From Apostichopus japonicus (Eukaryota; Echinodermata; Holothuroidea; Aspidochirotida; Stichopodidae), in NCBI RefSeq assembly GCF_037975245.1, contig NC_092583.1, forward strand, positions 973,764 through 1,037,763: DNA of 64,000 nucleotides, given 5' to 3'. Each line of letters starts with the position of its first letter. Within the stretch, counting starts at the first letter, position 1. Below the pieces are notes generated by a model. That model was given only the letters and a program-made list of their open reading frames with translations, was not told where the DNA came from and did no database searches. Both the position numbers and the translations under genes were made by a program. Below are positions 58,941-64,000 of the stretch, in pieces.

Positions 58941-60195
58941 GTTAAAATGATGTGTTACAAAGACGTCCACTTAACGTCGTTTGGTATATCGAAGAGACGG
59001 CCAAACGTCGGACCAACGAATAATGGACGGTTTCATCGACGTCAAATCAACGTCGACATTAAATGTTGGAAAAACGTCCAATGAACGTCGTTTGAACGGT
59101 ATACCGAAGAGTCGGCCAAACGTCGGACCAACGAATATTGGACGGTTTCATCGACGTCGATTCGATGTCGACATTAAATGTTGGAAAGACGTCAAATGAA
59201 CGTCGTTTGAAAGGTATACCAAAGAGTCGGCCAAAGGTCGGACCAACGAATTGTGGACGGTTTCATCGACGTCGATTCGACGTCGACATTAAATGTTGGA
59301 AAGACGTGAAATGAACGTCGTTTGAACGGTATAACGTAGAGTCGGCCAAACGTCGGACCGACGATTATTGGATGGTTTTATCGACGTCGTTTCGACGTCG
59401 ACATTAAATGTTGGGAAGACGTCCAGTTAACGTCGTTTCAACGTATACCGAAGAGTCGACCAAACGTCGGACCTACGATTATTGGACGGTTTCATCGACG
59501 TCGAATCGACGTCGACATTAATTGTTGGAAAGACGTCCAATGTACGTCGTTTTAACTGTATACCGAAGAGTCGGCCAAACGTCGGACCAACGATTAATGG
59601 ACGGTTTCATCGACGTCAAATCAACGTCGACATTAAATGTTGGCAAAACTTCCAATGAACGTCGTTTGAACGGTATACGGAAGAGTCGGCCAAACGTCGG
59701 ACCAACGAATATTGGACGGTTTCATCGACGTCGATTCGACGTCGACATTAAATGTTGGAAAGACGTCAAATGAACGTCGTTTGAAAGGTATACCAAAGAG
59801 TCGGCAAAAGGTCGGACCAACGAATTTTGGACGGTTTCATCGACGTCGATTCGACGTCGACATTAAATGTTGGAAAGACGTGCAGTGAACGTCGTTTGAA
59901 CGGTATAACGTAGAGTCGGCCAAACGTCGGACCGACGATTATTGGACGGTTTTATCGACGTCGTTTCAACGTCGACATTGAATGTTGGGAAGACGTCCAG
60001 TTAACGTCGTTTCAACGTATACTGAAGAGTCGGCCAAACGTCGGATCAACGAATATTGGACGGTTTCATCGACGTCGAATTGACGTCGACATTAATTGTT
60101 GGAAAGACGTCCAATGAACGTCGTTTGAACGGTATACCGAAAAGTCGGCCAAACGTCGGACCAACGAATATTGGACGTCTGAATCGACGTCGAAT
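58941..60195 (+). repeat. Right subterminal array, 115-bp unit
   Basis: The landmark GTCGGCCAAACGTCGGACC or close variants occurs eleven times, near 58997, 59112, 59227, 59342, 59456, 59571, 59686, 59801, 59916, 60030 and 60145, spaced 114-115 bp. Each unit has several GACGTC or ACGTCG motifs. Variant order repeats every five units (574 bp). Units differ from the left array except for the shared motif. Confidence 0.92.
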
Positions 60196-60254
60196 CGACG
60201 TTGCCCCACTTTGCAAACGGAAACGTGGGAGACGTCGGTCCGACCATTTCACGC

Positions 60255-60297
60255 GACCCAAACCCAACGTCGATCCGACGTCAAAATGTTTACTGGG
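60255..60297 (-). repeat. Right terminal inverted repeat
   Basis: The reverse complement of the last bases (ending ATGTTTACTGGG) equals the left end over 31 bp. A short TGGTCGG block lies nearby on both sides (44309-44315 left, about 60240-60246 in reverse complement). Confidence 0.88.
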
Positions 60298-61840
60298 AAC
60301 AGGCAACACTCAACAGCAAAAGCTAGTGATTTGTGGTCACCAAACGCCTAAAACAATTCCCAAAAATGTCAAGTGTCAATAATAAGTTAAACAACGATCA
60401 CGTTTGCATGAAGAAAAATTTACATTAAAAAATTTAGTACAAAATACATATTCTGACTTGGAAGGATTCAAAACACCTTATTTTCGGCTTATCGCGGTAA
60501 CTGATCATTTTGCCATTAAACATTTATTCTATTCACACCATTTCGTAAATACTGATGACGCGATAGACTAGCCAAAAATACTTTTTTTTAAAGACGAGGC
60601 CTAAAGCCCAAAGGTTAATAAAACAAAAAACAAAACCCCCCAAATATGTTAAACTCTTCAAAAACGGCAGCAATAGTAAGTTCCGAATGATATTGATTCG
60701 CGGCAACATTTCGGAGATGTCATTTTTGGTTCGGTATAGGCCTACCTATCCTACTACTACGTATAACCAATATATAGGCCTACTAGGATAGAGCTGATAA
60801 TATGGTAGCATACTCGATATTATTGCCACTATGACTTCCACAATGAATCGTCAAAATAACGTGGTCCAGAGGTTCTCTCTAGCTAAACCCCACCCATCAC
60901 TCAAGTTGGCCATTTCATGGCATCGTAATTTTTCGTATCATGACCGTGTGGATTTTTTTTCGATTTTAATTCAGGACTTTTCAGGAGTAAATTGCAATTT
61001 TCATATTCGCCTCAATTCACACAAGTTTTGTACCACATTTATTTTCATTTGTGTACTCTGAAATCCAAGCCACACCAAGAGAAAAAACCACCACAGTTTT
61101 TGTTTGATAAGATATCAGAAAAAGATGTTCTCCTGATGCTGTCGGCACTTTTCCTTACGGTGGAGAGATAAAGACTGTATATATACCGTATGTTACCATA
61201 TAGCCTAGTCAAATAGGATAGGCCTCAATCCATGGCATAAGGCCATTGCAACATTCGAGTTTGTCTCGCTATTACTATTAGGAATGTTTATCTCAGGCTG
61301 ATCGATCCGTATACATTTAATTCTGGATTTGTTTGTGGTTGTCTGGAAATTCAACACATTCTCTGATATTTTAGTAACATTTCTTTGATCTTGCCGTTAT
61401 TAGAATAGTATATAGGCCTATATTTAGGCCGATCTCTTGACGGTAGGCTAATAATGTACCGGTAACTAGTAAACTCGCAAACCGTGTTTAGGCTAGTTGC
61501 GAATTGATCGCCGCGATCATTGAAATGTTGCATATCAAGACTTGAAATTGCCAAAGAACACCCACTTTATAAGTTATAATGGATTTTATTTCTTAGAGAC
61601 GTTCACGTATGGCGGAGTTGTATGGGGCCTCCCATCTTCCAACCCGTTCCCACTTCCCCGGTTTGTGGAAAGATAATTCTAAAAAGTACCTCTTTTTCAT
61701 AAATAAGAAGCTCCGATTAAGTTCGGTAAAAAGTTTCGGTAAGACCAGACTGAGTTTTGCTTTCTTGTCTAGTTTTAAAAACGTTTACGTTCGGCATGTG
61801 AACTAATGAGCACCGGTCGTTAACAGAAAACACATGTTGT
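60298..61840. other. Region right of the transposon, no recognised gene
   Basis: Unique AT-rich sequence. Short open frames are unsupported by motifs or splice structure. TAGGCCTA-type runs occur near 60740-60785 and 61410-61440. Confidence 0.45.
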
Positions 61841-62284
61841 GTGCGCTCATACAAGGGCGTCAATTTGCAATTGAAAAGTGGGGGGGGGGGACATAAATGA
61901 CTGAACATGGATAAAACTGAAGGGGCCCGCCTTAGGGCTCCTGGTGGGTTCGGGGGGGGGGGGGGTGCGAAACCCCGGCGGGGCTCAGGGAGCGGATTCA
62001 CTTGTTGAAATCCTCAAGTTTGCTTCTGTTTGGTACCTGAATTAATGTCAGTCATAAACATATTGTAACAAGCCTGGATGTAATTTTTTGCCCAAAATGC
62101 CTCCCGGATTTCCGGAAATGGCACTTCCCAGGCCTTATGAGTTGCATCTAAACATTCTTTATTTTGAGATCTCATGTTTTAGAAATTTACACTTAAAATC
62201 ACTTGTTGTAAAAAAAAAAAAAAGCACTTAACGTTACTTTATAAGCTCTGCTTCATTCATTGTTTTACACAGGTATTTGAAATT
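61841..62284. other. G-rich repeat-like sequence
   Basis: Begins ACAAGGGCGTCAATTTGCAA, then has two long G runs (61880-61890 and 61952-61966) and GTGCGAAACCCCGGCGGGGC. It looks like a dispersed repeat of unknown family. No coding content. Confidence 0.4.
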
Positions 62285-62706
62285 ATAATGTAATGTAAAT
62301 AAAATCTTATATAGCGCACTACGCGCGATGCATCTGTGCGCTTTACAAACAAGCACTGGTGAAGAGTAAAGCGATAAAGCAGATTGACTACAAAATCTAC
62401 AATTTGAATGCTATAAAGTGAAAATTCCAATTGAAGTTAGAACCTAAAAACCAAAACGACAGAACATCATAAAATCTAAAAATCCTAGAAACCATCATTA
62501 TAGTGCTCTTGAAAGAGATGCGTTCTCAGATGTGACTTGAAGGAGGTGAAGTCCGTGATCATGCGAATTCCGGGAGGCAGCTCGTTCCAAAGATCAGGTA
62601 CGCTAGTCGCTAGGGCATTCCCATGGTATTGGTATCTATGGAATGCGATGTTACTACTTTTATAACAACAACAACAACAAAAACAAACAAAAACACGCAG
62701 GAGTCC
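62285..62706 (-). mobile_element. 3' fragment of a LINE
   Basis: The minus-strand frame 62712-62485 contains GNALATSVPDLWNELPPGIR, then FTSFKSHLRTHLF, the typical C-terminal end of many LINE reverse transcriptase proteins (xxxPxLWNxLPxxIR...FKxxLKTxLF). Downstream on that strand, the 3' region has GCGCTATATAAGA, another common LINE 3' end phrase. 5'-truncated; only the last 60 or so codons remain. It is a different family from the LINE at 11246-14503. Confidence 0.7.
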
Positions 62707-63642
62707 GTACATTCATAAAATGGAAAAACCTGAGCGTGGGTGGGTGTGTGCATTTATGTCCTGTCAAGGGAAACATACCACGTGGGATCTTCACACAGAG
62801 TGTGATGTGTGTTTGTGTTACTCTTTAATAGGGGCCCTCCATAGCGAGAGGAGACGGTAAGAGGAGGGGAAGGGGTTAGCTATAGAGACATATATGTCTG
62901 CGCACTCATTACAACGTTTGAAAGCAGTTGGTTTACATTACGACCCACGCAGTCTTATATTAGGCTATGCTGGCAGGCTAAAACTGATACAAAACGGCTT
63001 CTGTAGAGGCCCCGTCGTGACGTGAGAAAATGGCACAGAAAATGACATTCCGTACTATGAGATCCATAGCAGCAAAGTGTTTTATTTACCCTATTTTATG
63101 ATTTGATCCTTATTCTTCAAAACAATTAATTTTAAAGATATTCTGAATAGCCTTTCAGCCACTGTCACTCCTAAACAGATTTGTAGTAAGCATTGAATAA
63201 AACTTATTGTTTTGATAATAGTTCCTTGCTACCGGAGAATCAATTTAGTGACAAATACTTTGATTTGGAAACCGTTGGCAACCGTATGCTCTACTTTTGT
63301 GGGGCAAAAGTGATGTCCTTTGGGGCTTATAGCCCTATAGCATATATACACCGGTGAATCTCTGCCGTTTCCATAATTTTTCCCCTTTTTTTTCGTGACG
63401 TATGTATATATATATATATATATATATGTCAATTTCCTATTGGACAATCCAGTCTCTCAGGGGAACTCAAACCGCCTTTTTGGTTTCTGGAACGGAATAT
63501 AAATCATAATTTCGGACTTTTGACTTTGGGCGTCCCACAGAGCCGTCTCATAAATGTCCGTAAAGTTTACGTCTCAAGCCTTGTAATAACCACCTGTCAT
63601 TTATGTTCCATGAACGATGCCGGGTATATATATATGTTTTAT

Positions 63643-63668
63643 CAGGGAGTTACCATGACAACTCCCTG
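63643..63668. repeat. Perfect 9-bp hairpin, 8-nt loop
   Basis: CAGGGAGTT, loop ACCATGAC, AACTCCCTG. It is 170 bp upstream of a second hairpin with the same loop length. Confidence 0.8.
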
Positions 63669-63830
63669 GTTTTATTACACATTTAAGCGCCAGACAAGAC
63701 ACCCTGGTCGACATAACTTTGTTGCCCACACTGCGGTTGTTTATTCAATCCGTTACTTTTTTGCAGCCGTAATGTTTTCGGGAATTAGATGCGGTCGTAA
63801 CATAAGGTGGATAGATCATGTTCGGGCATT

Positions 63831-63875
63831 GGTTTGAGCATGGAGCTATTCTCGTTTATAGCTCCATGGTTTGAG
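63831..63875. repeat. Perfect 11-bp hairpin flanked by GGTTTGAG direct repeats
   Basis: CATGGAGCTAT, loop TCTCGTTT, ATAGCTCCATG. GGTTTGAG stands at 63831-63838 immediately before the stem and again at 63868-63875, overlapping its last base. Confidence 0.85.
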
Positions 63876-64000
63876 TGACAGACAATTTCTCGTTGTTACT
63901 TGTCAACGTGGATTAAGATAAAGCGAGAATTCCGAGGCATTTGACCCGCCCGTCCCGCGGGGAGTGCTTGACTGCACGGCATGCGATTTTCATCGAGCGA

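Larger units (their letters stand above)
44263..60297 (+). mobile_element. DNA transposon, about 16.0 kb, two genes, CCCAGTAAAC terminal inverted repeats
   Basis: The left end reads CCCAGTAAACATTTTGACGT from 44263. The right end, read on the minus strand from 60297, starts with the same bases, and the first 31 bp are identical; similarity continues to about 43 bp with a few changes. Inside the ends are two different tandem arrays rich in GACGTC (102-bp unit left, 115-bp unit right). Between them are a transposase gene and a DUF4806 gene, both on the plus strand. Immediate flanks are ...ACCAA and AACAG..., so at most a 2-bp AA duplication is visible. The intact frames and near-identical ends suggest a fairly young, possibly autonomous copy. 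The transposase looks TNP2/CACTA-like, but the ends lack the standard CACTA start. Confidence 0.82.
62707..64000. other. Right edge, no recognised gene
   Basis: Contains (TA)n at 63403-63428 and two perfect hairpins (63643-63668 and 63839-63868). The 105-codon frame at 63520-63837 has no recognisable domain. Confidence 0.45.

Noticed and set aside
58981-60382. Open frames of 60-108 codons in the right subterminal array
   Set aside because: They repeat with the 115-bp unit and share its variants; no domain and no start context support.
63520-63837. 105-codon frame near the right edge
   Set aside because: No domain, overlaps TA repeats and a perfect hairpin, and lies in sequence without other coding signs.

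Overview
The window looks like animal nuclear DNA, most likely from a marine deuterostome such as an echinoderm. The grounds are a 21-exon gene with GT-AG introns, a CR1/Rex-like LINE, tRNA-derived SINEs, long tetranucleotide microsatellites, frequent 'TAGGCCTA'-type runs, and an ADAMTS-like protease carrying a C-terminal CUB domain. The species is an inference. There are no bacterial-style operons and no CRISPR array.

Layout. 1-10695 is one continuous tandem satellite array (monomer about 325 bp, about 33 copies) that runs off the left edge; parts of it form a 4-monomer higher-order repeat of 1302 bp. 10696-16340 holds diverged relatives of the same monomer, broken up by expanded TTATGA/TGATTTTA microsatellites and by a minus-strand non-LTR retrotransposon (about 11246-14503) whose coding region is complete apart from one frameshift. 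17121-41043 is a complete plus-strand gene assembled here from 21 exons. All exon phases agree, giving 1033 codons plus stop. It encodes a secreted ADAMTS-type metalloprotease: signal peptide, prodomain, catalytic domain with HEVGHTLTLQHD, disintegrin-like domain, TSP1, Cys-rich domain, spacer, two more TSP1-like modules and a CUB domain. Its introns carry a perfect 1124-bp (ATCT)n array, a 600-bp (GATA)n array in the opposite sense, a foldback repeat, a SINE and several local duplications. 41389-41985 is a tandem repeat and about 42395-42762 an antisense SINE.

44263-60297 reads as a single DNA transposon of about 16 kb. It has near-identical terminal inverted repeats beginning CCCAGTAAAC, a 102-bp tandem array inside the left end, and a 115-bp tandem array inside the right end, both rich in GACGTC. 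Between them lie two plus-strand genes. One is an intronless TNP2/CACTA-like transposase (49319-51388). The other is a six-exon gene (51532-56188, 340 aa) whose C-terminal half matches the DUF4806 family. This is the most unusual system in the window: the transposase would act on the ends, and the DUF4806 protein is a candidate accessory or targeting partner.

60298-64000 has no supported host gene. It contains a minus-strand LINE 3' fragment (about 62285-62706), G-rich repeat-like sequence and two compact perfect hairpins near the right edge. All splice sites and domain calls were made by reading the sequence; no alignment or database search was run.
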